Origin: Streptomyces sp. NBC_00483 | GTDB taxonomy: Bacteria; Actinomycetota; Actinomycetes; Streptomycetales; Streptomycetaceae | NCBI RefSeq assembly: GCF_036013745.1 | Contig: NZ_CP107880.1 | Coordinates: 2,356,001-2,420,000, forward strand | Direction: 5' to 3' | Length of the DNA stretch: 64,000 bases | Notes under the pieces: generated by a model | What the model was told of the DNA's origin: nothing | What the model saw: only the letters and a program-made list of their open reading frames with translations | Databases searched by the model: none | Position numbers and translations under genes: made by a program | Shown here: positions 22,645 through 32,074 of the stretch, piece after piece | Layout of the letters: every line of letters starts with the position of its first letter | Position numbering within the stretch: the stretch's first letter is position 1

Positions 22645-23250
22645 CTACAAGGAACCCGGAGCGTCCTTCGCCCGCACCATATCCACGAACAGGGCATGGA
22701 TCCGGTGGTCTCCCGTGAGTTCCGGGTGGAAGGACGTCGCGAGAGCGTCGCCCTGGCGCACGGCCACGATGTGCCCCTCGTGCTCGGCGAGCACCTCCAC
22801 CTCGGCGCCCACGGACTCCACCCATGGAGCCCGGATGAAGACGCCCTCTACAGGATCCCCCTCGACGCCCCGGACGTCGACAGCCGCTTCGAAGGACTCG
22901 TTCTGCCGTCCGAAGGCGTTGCGCCGCACGATCATGTCGATGCCGCCGATGGTCTCCTGGCCCGAGCGCGGGTCGAGGATCTTGTCGGCGAGCATGATCA
23001 GGCCCGCGCACGTCCCGTAGATCGGAAGACCGTCACGCACGCGCGCGCGAAGGGGCTCCATCAGGCCGAAGAGGTTGGCCAGCTTCGACATGGTGGTCGA
23101 CTCGCCGCCGGGGATGACGAGCCCGTCGACCTCGGCCAGTTCCTCGGGGCGCCGCACGGGCCTCGCCACGGCGTCGGCCGTGGCCAGGGCGACGAGGTGC
23201 TCCCGCACGTCGCCCTGGAGAGCGAGCACTCCGACCACGGGAGTGGTCAT
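22645..23250 (-). CDS. pdxT: Pyridoxal 5'-phosphate synthase glutaminase subunit PdxT
   Basis: A 201-residue class I glutaminase that hydrolyses glutamine and channels ammonia to PdxS for vitamin B6 synthesis. It shows [10 protein letters not shown], the nucleophile Cys in YGTCAGLI, and the catalytic His-Glu pair in SFHPELT. The ATG overlaps the pdxS stop by one base (TGATG), so the two subunits are coupled. Confidence 0.96.
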   Translation of the reverse strand: MTTPVVGVLALQGDVREHLVALATADAVARPVRRPEELAEVDGLVIPGGESTTMSKLANLFGLMEPLRARVRDGLPIYGTCAGLIMLADKILDPRSGQETIGGIDMIVRRNAFGRQNESFEAAVDVRGVEGDPVEGVFIRAPWVESVGAEVEVLAEHEGHIVAVRQGDALATSFHPELTGDHRIHALFVDMVRAKDAPGSL

Positions 23251-24149
23251 CACCAGCCCCGGTTCGCGTAGCGCTCGCCCTCGGGCAGCGTGTCGCAGTT
23301 GATGCCGACCATGGCCTCGCCGAGGTTGCGGGACGCCTCCGCGACGATCTTCGGGTCGTCGAAGAAGGTGGTGGCCTTCACGATGGCGGCGGCGCGCTTG
23401 GCCGGGTCGCCGGACTTGAAGATGCCCGAGCCGACGAAGACGCCCTCGGCGCCGAGCTGGCGCATCAGCGCGGCGTCGGCCGGGGTGGCGACGCCACCGG
23501 CGGAGAAGAGGACCACCGGCAGCTTGCCCAGCTCGGAGACCTCCTTGACCAGCTCGTACGGGGCGCGCAGGTCCTTGGCGGCGGCGTACAGCTCGTTGTT
23601 GTCGAAGCCGCGCAGCTTGGCGATCTCGTTCTTGATCTGGCGCAGGTGGCGCACGGCCTCCACGACGTTGCCGGTGCCGGCCTCGCCCTTGGAGCGGATC
23701 ATCGCGGCGCCCTCGGCGATGCGGCGCAGGGCCTCGCCCAGGTTCGTGGCGCCACAGACGAACGGGGTCGTGAACGCGAACTTGTCGCTGTGGTTGACCT
23801 CGTCGGCCGGGGTCAGGACCTCGGACTCGTCGATGTAGTCGACGCCGAGCGACTGGAGCACCTGGGCCTCGACGAAGTGGCCGATGCGGGACTTGGCCAT
23901 CACCGGGATCGAGACGGCGCCGATGATGCCCTCGATCATGTCCGGGTCGGACATCCGGGCCACGCCGCCGTCCTTGCGGATGTCGGCCGGCACCCGCTCC
24001 AGGGCCATCACCGCGACGGCGCCGGCGTCCTCGGCGATCTTCGCCTGCTCGGGCGTGACGACGTCCATGATGACGCCGCCCTTGAGCTGCTCGGCCATGC
24101 CTCGCTTGACGCGGGCGGTGCCGGTGGCGGTGTTTTCAGAAGTGGACAC
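23250..24149 (-). CDS. pdxS: Pyridoxal 5'-phosphate synthase subunit PdxS
   Basis: A 299-residue (beta/alpha)8-barrel enzyme condensing ribose 5-phosphate, glyceraldehyde 3-phosphate and ammonia into PLP. It shows the conserved N-terminus [19 protein letters not shown], the substrate lysine region [15 protein letters not shown] and [14 protein letters not shown]. The start was set at GTG 24149 ([10 protein letters not shown]), 5 bases after GAGGT; a longer open frame to 24194 lacks a ribosome site. Upstream DNA holds repeated TGGCC words that could bind a PdxR-type regulator, which is speculation. Confidence 0.96.
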   Translation of the reverse strand: MSTSENTATGTARVKRGMAEQLKGGVIMDVVTPEQAKIAEDAGAVAVMALERVPADIRKDGGVARMSDPDMIEGIIGAVSIPVMAKSRIGHFVEAQVLQSLGVDYIDESEVLTPADEVNHSDKFAFTTPFVCGATNLGEALRRIAEGAAMIRSKGEAGTGNVVEAVRHLRQIKNEIAKLRGFDNNELYAAAKDLRAPYELVKEVSELGKLPVVLFSAGGVATPADAALMRQLGAEGVFVGSGIFKSGDPAKRAAAIVKATTFFDDPKIVAEASRNLGEAMVGINCDTLPEGERYANRGW

Positions 24150-24258
24150 GGGTGACCTCGACTCGGTGAAGAAGGCTTTTGCAGCACCGAGCAAACCTCT
24201 GGACAGCAGGCCACTACAAGGGCCAATGGTTAGCCGGTGGCTCCTTTTGGCCCGGGAT

Positions 24259-24306
24259 CCAGTGGATCTAGTTCTGGTGGATCTGGTTGGTGGAGCTAGT
24301 TGGTGG
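24259..24306. repeat. Short tandem repeat, TGGTGG every 13 bp
   Basis: TGGTGG occurs at 24275, 24288 and 24301, exactly 13 bases apart, with a degenerate fourth copy (GTGGAT) at 24262. The intervening bases are also similar (ATCTGGT, AGCTAGT). The tract is less GC-rich than its surroundings. It spans the last codons and stop of the LemA-like gene and the intergenic region before pdxS. Confidence 0.7.
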
Positions 24307-24841
24307 CGCGGTCGGCCAGCGCCACCGGCGCCTCGTCGTCCATCTCGAAGGCCAGCGGGAACGGGGCGTGCCCGGCGAGCCGGAACCAGCGGACCGTGCG
24401 GTGGCGGCGCAGCGCGCGGGCGGCGCGTACGGCGTCGTTGTGGAAGCGGCGGGCCATGGGGACGCGGCGGACCGCCTGGGCGAGCTCCTCGGCGGCCTCC
24501 TCGCCGCCGGGGGCCGCGCGGATCACCTCGACCTGGTCGGGCTCGTTGAAGATCGCCCTGAGCGCCTGGCTGAGCTCGCTCTCCGCGACCTCGCGCTGCT
24601 CCTCCTCGGCCTGACGCGCGGCGTGTGCCGCCTCGTACAGCACGATCGACGCGGCCGGGTCGAGCACGCCCGACGTGGCCAGTTCCTGCGCGACCGAGGC
24701 CCGGCGCAGGAGTTGGGCGTCGAGGGCGGCGCGGGCCGCGTCGATACGGGCGTGCAGGCGGTCGAGCCTTCCTGCGGTCCAGCTCAGGTAGAGCCCGATC
24801 GCGAAGAGGGCTACGGCGATCCAGATGAGGGTGACGGTCAC
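24296..24841 (-). CDS. Small LemA-like membrane protein
   Basis: A 181-residue protein with one N-terminal helix (about 4-22, [17 protein letters not shown]) followed by a helical region [23 protein letters not shown] that resembles the core of LemA proteins. The rest is charged, ending with [11 protein letters not shown]. The start was set at GTG 24841, although no clear ribosome site precedes it. It is encoded 32 bases after pimA on the same strand and may be co-transcribed. Function is not known; the LemA resemblance is a visual judgement. Confidence 0.7.
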   Translation of the reverse strand: MTVTLIWIAVALFAIGLYLSWTAGRLDRLHARIDAARAALDAQLLRRASVAQELATSGVLDPAASIVLYEAAHAARQAEEEQREVAESELSQALRAIFNEPDQVEVIRAAPGGEEAAEELAQAVRRVPMARRFHNDAVRAARALRRHRTVRWFRLAGHAPFPLAFEMDDEAPVALADRATN

Positions 24842-24873
24842 GGGCGGCAAGGCTACCGGGGTCGCGGCGGGCG

Positions 24874-26034
24874 TCAGTCCCGCGCCAAGCCGAAGCGTGC
24901 CCTGAGGCCCGTCCGCTCGTCCGCCGCCACCGCGGCCGCGCCCTGGGTCACCGTCTCGTAGACCGAGAGGATGTCCGCGGCGACCGTGGACCAGTCGAAG
25001 CGGCGGACGTGCTTGCTGCCACGCGCGCGTAGTTCGGCGCGGCGGTCCGGGTCGCCCAGGAGGCGCAGGGCGGCGACGGAAAGGGTGTCCGCGTCCTCGT
25101 TGGTGAAGAGTTCGCCGGCGGCGCCCTGGTCGAGGACCTGGGCGAAGGCGTCCAGGTCGGAGGCGAGCACGGGCGCACCCGCCGACATCGCCTCCACCAG
25201 GATGATGCCGAAGCTCTCGCCCCCGGTGTTGGGCGCGACATACACGTCGACGCTCGCCAGGAGGCGCGCCTTGTCCTCGTCGCTGACCATGCCGAGGAAC
25301 TCGACGCGGTCGCGCATCTCCTTGGGCAGGGAGGCCACCGCCTCGTCCTCGTCGCCCCGCCCCGCGACCAGGAGCCGGGTCTGCGGGCGCTCCGCGAGGA
25401 TCTTGGGCAGCGCCTTCATGAGCACCGGAAGGCCCTTGCGGGGCTCGTCGATGCGGCCGATGAAGCCGATCGTGTCTCCCTGCCACTCGGGCTTGGGCTC
25501 GGCCCGCGCGAAGAAGTCCACGTCGACGCCGTTCGGGATGACGACCGCGTCGCCGCCCAGGTGCTCGACCAGGGTGCGGCGCGCGTACTCGCTCACCGCG
25601 ATGCGCGCGTTGATCTTCTCCAGGGCGGGCTGCAGGATCGGATACGCGGCGATCATCGCGCGCGAGCGCGGGTTGGACGTGTGGAAGGTCGCGACGATCG
25701 GGCCCTGTGCGGCCCAGCACGTCAGGAGGCCGAGCGACGGGGACGCCGGTTCGTGGATGTGGATCACGTCGAACGTGCCGTCGTGCAGCCACCTGCGCAC
25801 GCGCGCGGCGCTCAGGAAGCCGAAGTTCAGGCGCGCCACCGAGCCGTTGTACGGCACGGGAACCGCGCGGCCCGCCGACACGACGTACGGCGGCAGCGGG
25901 GTCTCGTCGTCCGCGGGCGCGAGGACGGACACCTCGTGCCCCAGGCGGATGAGGTGCTCCGCCAGATCGCGGATGTGGAACTGGACGCCGCCCGGCACGT
26001 CCCAGGAGTACGGGCAGACGATTCCGATTCTCAC
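24874..26034 (-). CDS. pimA: Phosphatidylinositol alpha-mannosyltransferase (GT4)
   Basis: A 386-residue GT-B enzyme adding the first mannose from GDP-mannose to phosphatidylinositol at the cytoplasmic face of the membrane. The N-terminus is [19 protein letters not shown], and the C-terminal nucleotide-sugar site carries [22 protein letters not shown] 26034 overlaps the upstream acyltransferase stop (GTGA) and is 6 bases after GAGAGG. The pgsA - acyltransferase - pimA order matches the mycobacterial PIM operon, which supports the assignment over other GT4 functions. Confidence 0.92.
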   Translation of the reverse strand: MRIGIVCPYSWDVPGGVQFHIRDLAEHLIRLGHEVSVLAPADDETPLPPYVVSAGRAVPVPYNGSVARLNFGFLSAARVRRWLHDGTFDVIHIHEPASPSLGLLTCWAAQGPIVATFHTSNPRSRAMIAAYPILQPALEKINARIAVSEYARRTLVEHLGGDAVVIPNGVDVDFFARAEPKPEWQGDTIGFIGRIDEPRKGLPVLMKALPKILAERPQTRLLVAGRGDEDEAVASLPKEMRDRVEFLGMVSDEDKARLLASVDVYVAPNTGGESFGIILVEAMSAGAPVLASDLDAFAQVLDQGAAGELFTNEDADTLSVAALRLLGDPDRRAELRARGSKHVRRFDWSTVAADILSVYETVTQGAAAVAADERTGLRARFGLARD

Positions 26035-26945
26035 GCCGGCCTCTCTTCGAAATTGTCGAGGTCGGCGAGCCACAAGCGCTGCAGCATGTGCCAGTCCTCC
26101 GGATGGTCCGCGATCCCTGTGGCGAAGGCATCGGCCAGCGCCTGCGTCATGACAGACGTCTTCTCGGCCCGCGTACCTGTCTCCGGCACGTCGACGGGTG
26201 GGTGGACGCGCCCCCGCATGATGGGCGAGTCGTCGTACCAGAGGGTGACCGGGAGCAGCAGCGCGCCGGTCTGCTGGGCGAGCATCGCGGGCCCCGCGGG
26301 CATCCGGGTCGTCTCGCCGAAGAACTTGACCTCCACACCGGAGGTCGAGAGGTCCCGGTCCGCGACCAGGCAGACCAGGCCGCCCGCACGCAGCCGCCGT
26401 GCGAGCGTCCCGAAGGCGGCGCCGCCCGTGTGCGGCAGCACCTCCATGCCGAGGCCCTCCCTGTAGGCGACGAAACGGTCGTACAGGGTCTCCGGCTTGA
26501 GCCGCTCGGCGACGGTCGTGAACGGGGTGTCCAGCTTGGTGGTGACCCAGGCGCCCGCCAGGTCGTAATTGCCCATGTGGGGCAGCGCGAGGACGACGCC
26601 CTTACCGGAGTCGAGGCCCTCGGTGAGGTAGTCGATGTCCTTGATCGAGACGCCCTCCCGGATGCGCTCCTTGCTCCACGCGGGGAGCCGGAAGGACTCC
26701 ATCCAGTAGCGCAGGTACGAGCGCATGTTCTTCTTGGAGAGCTGTTGCAGGCGCTCGGGTGTGGCGTCGGGCACCACGCGCGCGAGGTTGGCCTCCAGCT
26801 GCCGCACGCCCTTGCCGCGCTTCTTCCAGGCGGCGTCGGCGATCGTGCGGCCGAGGCGCTGTGCCACCGGCTCGGGAAGCTTCTTGACGGTCGCCCAGCC
26901 GAGCCCGTACAGCGCGTCGGTGATCCGTTCCTGCGTCCCGCTCAC
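26031..26945 (-). CDS. Phosphatidylinositol mannoside acyltransferase (LpxL/HtrB family)
   Basis: A 304-residue acyltransferase predicted to acylate the mannose of PIM1 at the membrane. It contains the catalytic HX4D motif in LPHMGNYDLAG and family segments CLVADRDLSTSGVEV and RMPAGPAMLA. The GTG start overlaps the pgsA stop and its own stop overlaps pimA, both by four bases. By position it corresponds to PatA of mycobacteria; the acyl donor and exact position are inferred from that. Confidence 0.9.
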   Translation of the reverse strand: MSGTQERITDALYGLGWATVKKLPEPVAQRLGRTIADAAWKKRGKGVRQLEANLARVVPDATPERLQQLSKKNMRSYLRYWMESFRLPAWSKERIREGVSIKDIDYLTEGLDSGKGVVLALPHMGNYDLAGAWVTTKLDTPFTTVAERLKPETLYDRFVAYREGLGMEVLPHTGGAAFGTLARRLRAGGLVCLVADRDLSTSGVEVKFFGETTRMPAGPAMLAQQTGALLLPVTLWYDDSPIMRGRVHPPVDVPETGTRAEKTSVMTQALADAFATGIADHPEDWHMLQRLWLADLDNFEERPA

Positions 26946-27601
26946 GAGGTGGCCCCCTCCTGGGCTGCCGCCGCGTCGGCCTCCGCGGACTCGCGACGCA
27001 CCGTGACGACGCGCTGGATCAGCGTGACGAGGCTGCCCACGGCGACGATCCACAGGGCGACCGGCAGCAGGTACTGGATGCCGGGTACGCCGAACTTGTG
27101 CAGCCCGGCGAAGCCCGCGGCGACGAGCGAGATGACGAGCCGCTCGGCACGCTCCACGAGACCGTTCACGGCGACGGGCAGGCCGATCGATTCGCCGCGT
27201 GCCTTCGTGTAGGACACGACCTGGCCGCTGGCGAGGCAGAAGATCGACACGGCGCACAGGACGTTGTCGTCGCCCCCACCCGCGTACCAGAGCGCGAGGC
27301 CGCCGAAGATGGCGCTGTCCGCGACACGGTCGAGCGTGGAGTCCAGGAAGGCGCCCCAGCGGCTGGAGCGGCCCAGCTGGCGCGCCATATTGCCGTCCAC
27401 GAGGTCCGAGAACACGAACAGCGTGATGACGACGGTGCCCCAGAAGAACTCACCGCGCGGATAGAAGACCAGCGCACCGGCCACGACTCCGGCGGTGCCC
27501 AGGAGCGTGACCGCGTCGGGGCTGACTCCGCGGCGGATGAGAAACGCGGCGAACGGTGTGAGGACACGCGTGAAGAATGCACGCGCGTACTTGTTCAGCA
27601 T
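26942..27601 (-). CDS. pgsA: CDP-alcohol phosphatidyltransferase (phosphatidylinositol phosphate synthase)
   Basis: A 219-residue polytopic membrane enzyme. The complete CDP-alcohol motif is visible as DLVDGNMARQLGRSS followed by WGAFLDSTLDRVAD. Encoded first in the operon with the acyltransferase and pimA, it most likely makes phosphatidylinositol phosphate from CDP-diacylglycerol and inositol phosphate, rather than phosphatidylglycerol phosphate. The ATG has a GGGAAGG ribosome site. The C-terminal 25 residues are a charged Ala/Glu tail. Confidence 0.9.
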   Translation of the reverse strand: MLNKYARAFFTRVLTPFAAFLIRRGVSPDAVTLLGTAGVVAGALVFYPRGEFFWGTVVITLFVFSDLVDGNMARQLGRSSRWGAFLDSTLDRVADSAIFGGLALWYAGGGDDNVLCAVSIFCLASGQVVSYTKARGESIGLPVAVNGLVERAERLVISLVAAGFAGLHKFGVPGIQYLLPVALWIVAVGSLVTLIQRVVTVRRESAEADAAAAQEGATS

Positions 27602-27870
27602 GGCCTTCCCGATGGTCGGTGGCCGCGCGGCCCCTCTGGCCACCGGCTGGCCCATCGTAGCCACGCACACGTGCGAACCGCCGACGGGCCGCACGCGTGG
27701 GCGTGCGATCCGGTACGACGTATGGACGCACAGTGACCCGAGTGGAAAGCTCGAAGACACCGCGGGCGTCGCCGAAGCCGCCTCCGCACGCGGATTCGCG
27801 TGTCCGCGCCCATAGGCCGACAAGGACCTGGGACCACCTCACCGAGCAGCAAGCAACCGGGAGGCAAGGC

Positions 27871-30087
27871 ATGGGCGACAAGAGCAACGGACACCCCGGA
27901 GCCGCCGGCAGGGCAGCGACGGCCGACCATCCCGCGTCCGTACGGAATGTGGTGCTGGTCGGCCACAGCGGATCGGGCAAGACCACCCTGGTGGAGGCCC
28001 TCGCACTGACCGCGGGGGCGGTGAACAGGGCCGGGCGCGTCGAGGACGGCACCAGCGTCTCCGACTACGACGAGATCGAGCATCGCCAGCAGCGCTCGGT
28101 CCAGCTCTCGCTCGTCCCGTTGGAGTGGGACGGTTTCAAGATCAATCTCCTGGACACCCCCGGCTACGCGGATTTCGTCGGGGAGTTGAGGGCCGGTCTG
28201 CGGGCTGCGGACGCGGCCCTTTTCATCGTCTCGGCGGCCGACGGGCCCGAGACGATGGCGGGCGCGACACGCATGGTGTGGGAGGAGTGCGCGGCGGTCG
28301 GCATGCCGCGGGCCATCGTGATCACGCATCTGGAGGCGGCGCGCGCCGACTTCGAGGACATGACGCGGACCTGCGCCGAGATCTTCGGTGGTGACGACCC
28401 GGACGCCGTGCTCCCGCTGTACCTCCCGCTGCGCGGCGAGCAGGCGCCGGACGGGCACGCGCCCGTGACGGGCCTGATCGGGCTGCTCTCGCAGCGCCTC
28501 TTCGACTACGCGTCGGGCGAACGCAAGGAGTCGGAACCGGGCGCCGACCAGGCCTCGTTGATCGAGGAGGCCCGCAACCGGCTCATCGAGGGGATCATCT
28601 CGGAGAGCGAGGACGAGACCCTCATGGACCGCTATCTGGGCGGCGAGGAGATCGACGTCAAGACGCTCATCGACGACCTGGAGCGGGCCGTCGCACGCGG
28701 CGTCTTCCACCCGGTCCTCGCGGCGGCCCCGGCGGCGGAGGGCGCACGGCAGGGCATCGGCACCGTCGAACTCCTCGATCTGATCACCGGCGGCTTCCCG
28801 ACCCCCTTGGAGCGGGCCGCTCCCGATGTGCGCGGGCGCGACGGGAAGGAGCTCGACATCCACGCCTGCGACCCGGAAGGGCCGCTGGTGGCGGAGGTCG
28901 TGAAGACCGCGTCCGACCCGTACGTGGGGCGGGTCTCGCTCGTCCGCGTCTTCTCCGGCACCCTGCGGCCCGACGAGACGGTGCACGTGTCGGGCCACGG
29001 GCTCTCCGACCACGGGCACGAGGCCCGGGCCCTGCACGAGGCGGACGAACGGATCGGCGCGCTCTCGGCCCCCTTCGGGAAACAGCAGCGCACGCTGACC
29101 CAATGCATCGCCGGCGATCTGGCGTGCGTCGCGAAGCTGAGCCGGGCGGAGACCGGGGACACGCTCTCGGCGAAGGAGGCGCCGCTGCTCATGTCGCCCT
29201 GGGAGATGCCCGACCCGCTGCTGCCGCTGGCCATCCAGGCGCACAGCAAGGCCGACGAGGACAAGCTCTCGCAAGGTCTCTCACGCCTGGTCGCCGAGGA
29301 CCCGACGATGCGCCTGGAACACAACCAGAACACGCACCAGGTGGTGCTGTGGTGCCTCGGCGAGGCACACGCGGACGTCGCCCTGGAACGGCTGCGCAGC
29401 CGGTACGGGGTGCAGGTCGACGTCATCCCGCACAAGGTCTCCCTTCGGGAGACGTTCGCGGGCAAGTCGGCGGGGCGCGGCCGGCACGTGAAGCAGTCCG
29501 GCGGTCACGGCCAGTACGCGATCTGCGAGATCGAGGTGGAGCCGCTGCCCGGCGGCTCGGGCATCGAGTTCGTGGACAAGGTCGTCGGCGGCGCGGTGCC
29601 CCGGCAGTTCATCCCGTCCGTGGAGAAGGGCGTGCGGGCGCAGGCGGCGAAGGGCGTCGCGGCCGGATATCCGCTCATCGACGTGCGGGTGACGCTGCTC
29701 GACGGCAAGGCGCACTCGGTGGACTCGTCCGACGCGGCGTTCCAGACGGCGGGGGCACTCGCGCTGCGCGAGGCGGCTGCCGATGCGCGGATCCATCTCC
29801 TGGAGCCGGTGGCCGAGGTCGAGGTCCTCGTCGGCGACGACTATGTGGGGACCATGATGAGCGATCTGTCCGGTCGGCGCGGCCGCGTCGTCGGCACCGA
29901 ACAGGCGTCGGGCGGGAGGACGTTGATCCGGGCCGAGGTGCCGGAGATCGAGATCGGCCGGTACGCGGTGGACCTGCGCTCACTGTCGCACGGCACCGCG
30001 CGCTTCAGCCGTGCGTACGCCCGGCACGAGCCGATGCCGGCCCAGCTGAGCGAGCGGATCCGCGAACAGGCCCAGGACGTCCCGTAG
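27871..30087 (+). CDS. Elongation factor G-like protein (EF-G2)
   Basis: A 738-residue translational-GTPase paralogue. P-loop GHSGSGKTT is at 31-39 and G3 DTPGYADF at 95-102, but the G4 position reads THLE (152-155) instead of NKxD, so guanine specificity may be altered. Domains II-V of EF-G follow, including EPLPGGSGIEFVDKVVGG. The ATG follows GGGAGG; an open frame begins earlier at 27697 without support. It is divergent from pgsA. Actinobacterial EF-G2 proteins are not the housekeeping EF-G and have no settled role. Confidence 0.9.
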   Translation: MGDKSNGHPGAAGRAATADHPASVRNVVLVGHSGSGKTTLVEALALTAGAVNRAGRVEDGTSVSDYDEIEHRQQRSVQLSLVPLEWDGFKINLLDTPGYADFVGELRAGLRAADAALFIVSAADGPETMAGATRMVWEECAAVGMPRAIVITHLEAARADFEDMTRTCAEIFGGDDPDAVLPLYLPLRGEQAPDGHAPVTGLIGLLSQRLFDYASGERKESEPGADQASLIEEARNRLIEGIISESEDETLMDRYLGGEEIDVKTLIDDLERAVARGVFHPVLAAAPAAEGARQGIGTVELLDLITGGFPTPLERAAPDVRGRDGKELDIHACDPEGPLVAEVVKTASDPYVGRVSLVRVFSGTLRPDETVHVSGHGLSDHGHEARALHEADERIGALSAPFGKQQRTLTQCIAGDLACVAKLSRAETGDTLSAKEAPLLMSPWEMPDPLLPLAIQAHSKADEDKLSQGLSRLVAEDPTMRLEHNQNTHQVVLWCLGEAHADVALERLRSRYGVQVDVIPHKVSLRETFAGKSAGRGRHVKQSGGHGQYAICEIEVEPLPGGSGIEFVDKVVGGAVPRQFIPSVEKGVRAQAAKGVAAGYPLIDVRVTLLDGKAHSVDSSDAAFQTAGALALREAAADARIHLLEPVAEVEVLVGDDYVGTMMSDLSGRRGRVVGTEQASGGRTLIRAEVPEIEIGRYAVDLRSLSHGTARFSRAYARHEPMPAQLSERIREQAQDVP

Positions 30088-30261
30088 TCGGCCCCGGAGC
30101 GCGCGCCGGCACCGGCTTCCCGTTCCTCGGGGCCGGTGTCGGTGGCGGCCGCTACGCTGGTCGAAGATCAGCCGGATCCGGCCGACGGCGCGCCCAACAG
30201 GTGTGCGGGGCGGGCAAGTCGGGAAAAGCCGCAGCGACGGCGTGCGGTGATGGGGGTGGCA

Positions 30262-32022
30262 GTGGCGGACACGATGAAGCCGGCTTCGGCCGACGGAGTA
30301 TTCGACTTCCGACCGGGCGCGCAGATCCCGCTGCAGGGTTCCGCGGGCCAGACCGCCGCGACGTTCGCCATCGCCTCGGCCGCGTACCGGGACGACCCGG
30401 CGGTGAAGATCGAGGAGACCAACAACGAGTGGCACAAGTCCCAGGTGAAGAGGGGGATGTGGTCACTTTTCGCGCCGAACCTCGGTGAGGCCTTCGCGCG
30501 GGCGGTGCAGGTGCGGATGCTGGGCGGCGCGCGCAAGCCGCTCATCCAGTCGTTCGGCACGGAACCGCAGGTCGTCGTGGAGCACTGCCTCGCGGCCAAT
30601 CGGATCCGGCGCCAGCGCGACAGCCTGCTCACGCTGGTGACGGTGGTGTTCGGCTTCCTGTTCCTGCCCGGTTTCCTGCTCTGGGTGACCGCGTTCGAGA
30701 TCCGCCGCAGGGACACCATCCGGGTCGCCCAGGCCGAGAAGGAGCTCAAGGAGGCCGAGGGCAAGGGCGCCAAGGAGAAGCGCGAGGCCAAGAAGCGCGA
30801 GCGCGAGGCGCGCGGCCGGTCCGCCCTCACCATGGCGGTGCTGGCCGTCGTGTTCGTCGCCGTCATCGTCGTGCTCGTCCAGCTTCCGTCCAGCAGCGGC
30901 TGGACCTGGTATCTGCGGGCCTCGTTCGTGGCGCCCGTGATCGGCGGCCTGTGGGCGCGGCGGATCTGCGAGCGCACCGCGCGGGACCTGCGGGACCGGT
31001 GGGGCGGGCTGCTGTCCGGCGGCGGGATCGGCGCGAAGATCCCGGAGGCCGTCCCCGGCAGCCCCGGCGAGACCGCGGCCGAGCAACTTCGGCAGAATCT
31101 GGCCAAGTTGACCGCCGAGCAGGCGTCGAACTCCGTGTTCTACGCGGGGCCCAAGGGCATCCTGGGCATGGGCACGCGCTGGGGCGGCTGGCAGCTGGCC
31201 GAGGACCTGGTGTCCAAGGAGCCCGGCAAGGACATCCACCCGTTCCGCAGCTGGGACGTGATCCGCGCGATCCACGACCAACTCCGCCTCCTGGAGCGCA
31301 AGCCCATCCACACGGGCGGCTTCCCCACGCCTTCGGTGAAGCACTGGATCGTCTCGCCGGTCGGTGAGAACGCGAAGAGCGTGACCCGTCCCTCGGGCGT
31401 GAACGTGGATGCGTTCGAGACCAGGACGCACGAGATAGAGCGGATCTGCAACGAGCAGCAGTTCGGCGGCGGCAGCCGCCACTACCTGGGCGTCCAGTTC
31501 ACGCTCTGGGACGGCCAGTTGGTGATCACGATGCTGATCACGGTGACGGTGCTGCACCAGACGCTGCGGATAGAAGTGACCGGGCACGCGCTCGGTCCGG
31601 TGCACTCCCTGTTCACCTCGAAGCCCGAGCCGAGGAAGAAGGAGGTCTCCAAGGCCATACGGTTCTGGGAGACCACGGAGAAGACGCTCCCGCTGGTCAC
31701 CTCGGACGAGTCGGTCCGGATCGCGGTCCGCGCGCCCTTCACCTGGTATCCGCCGCTCCTCGACCACCTCGGCGGCAAGCTCGTGCTGCCCGAGCCGTTC
31801 GGCCTGCGCCACGCCTGGGCGGACCAGCCGTGGCGGCACCGCTTCATGGCGGACGACGCGCTGCGCACGGCCACGCCCGTACTGCGCGTGGTGCACGCGG
31901 CGGCCATCAGGGTGCTCGATGAGAACGGCGTGGACACCGAGAAGTTCGGCGCCCGCTCGGGCTTCCTCAGTGGCGCGGTCCAGGACCCGTCACCGGGCAA
32001 GGCGGACACGTACGACGCGTAG
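30262..32022 (+). CDS. Large membrane protein of unknown function
   Basis: A protein of about 586 residues that I do not recognise. After a soluble N-terminus of about 120 residues there is a hydrophobic segment (LLTLVTVVFGFLFLPGFLLW), a strongly charged Lys/Glu stretch (EKELKEAEGKGAKEKREAKK), two more hydrophobic segments (ALTMAVLAVVFVAVIVVLVQ and WYLRASFVAPVIGGLWA) and a soluble C-terminal domain of about 300 residues. The start is uncertain: GTG 30262 has GGGGG before it, and ATG 30250 or ATG 30274 are alternatives. It lies 174 bases after the EF-G-like gene and may have its own promoter. Confidence 0.75.
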   Translation: MADTMKPASADGVFDFRPGAQIPLQGSAGQTAATFAIASAAYRDDPAVKIEETNNEWHKSQVKRGMWSLFAPNLGEAFARAVQVRMLGGARKPLIQSFGTEPQVVVEHCLAANRIRRQRDSLLTLVTVVFGFLFLPGFLLWVTAFEIRRRDTIRVAQAEKELKEAEGKGAKEKREAKKREREARGRSALTMAVLAVVFVAVIVVLVQLPSSSGWTWYLRASFVAPVIGGLWARRICERTARDLRDRWGGLLSGGGIGAKIPEAVPGSPGETAAEQLRQNLAKLTAEQASNSVFYAGPKGILGMGTRWGGWQLAEDLVSKEPGKDIHPFRSWDVIRAIHDQLRLLERKPIHTGGFPTPSVKHWIVSPVGENAKSVTRPSGVNVDAFETRTHEIERICNEQQFGGGSRHYLGVQFTLWDGQLVITMLITVTVLHQTLRIEVTGHALGPVHSLFTSKPEPRKKEVSKAIRFWETTEKTLPLVTSDESVRIAVRAPFTWYPPLLDHLGGKLVLPEPFGLRHAWADQPWRHRFMADDALRTATPVLRVVHAAAIRVLDENGVDTEKFGARSGFLSGAVQDPSPGKADTYDA

Positions 32023-32041
32023 GGCCCCTACTGACGGATCA

Positions 32042-32068
32042 GGCCGGGGCCCAAAGGGGCCCCAGGCC
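32042..32068. terminator. Bidirectional terminator
   Basis: GGCCGGGGCCC and GGGGCCCCAGGCC form a stem with an AAA(G) loop and one bulged A, lying between the convergent membrane-protein and HIT genes. Confidence 0.6.
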
Positions 32069-32074
32069 GCGCGT

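Noticed and set aside
32029..32044. GACGGATCAGGCC occurring after two plus-strand genes (here and near 36150) as a mobile repeat
   Set aside because: Only 13 bases are shared and both lie in GC-rich terminator-like sequence; chance or convergent terminator sequence is sufficient.
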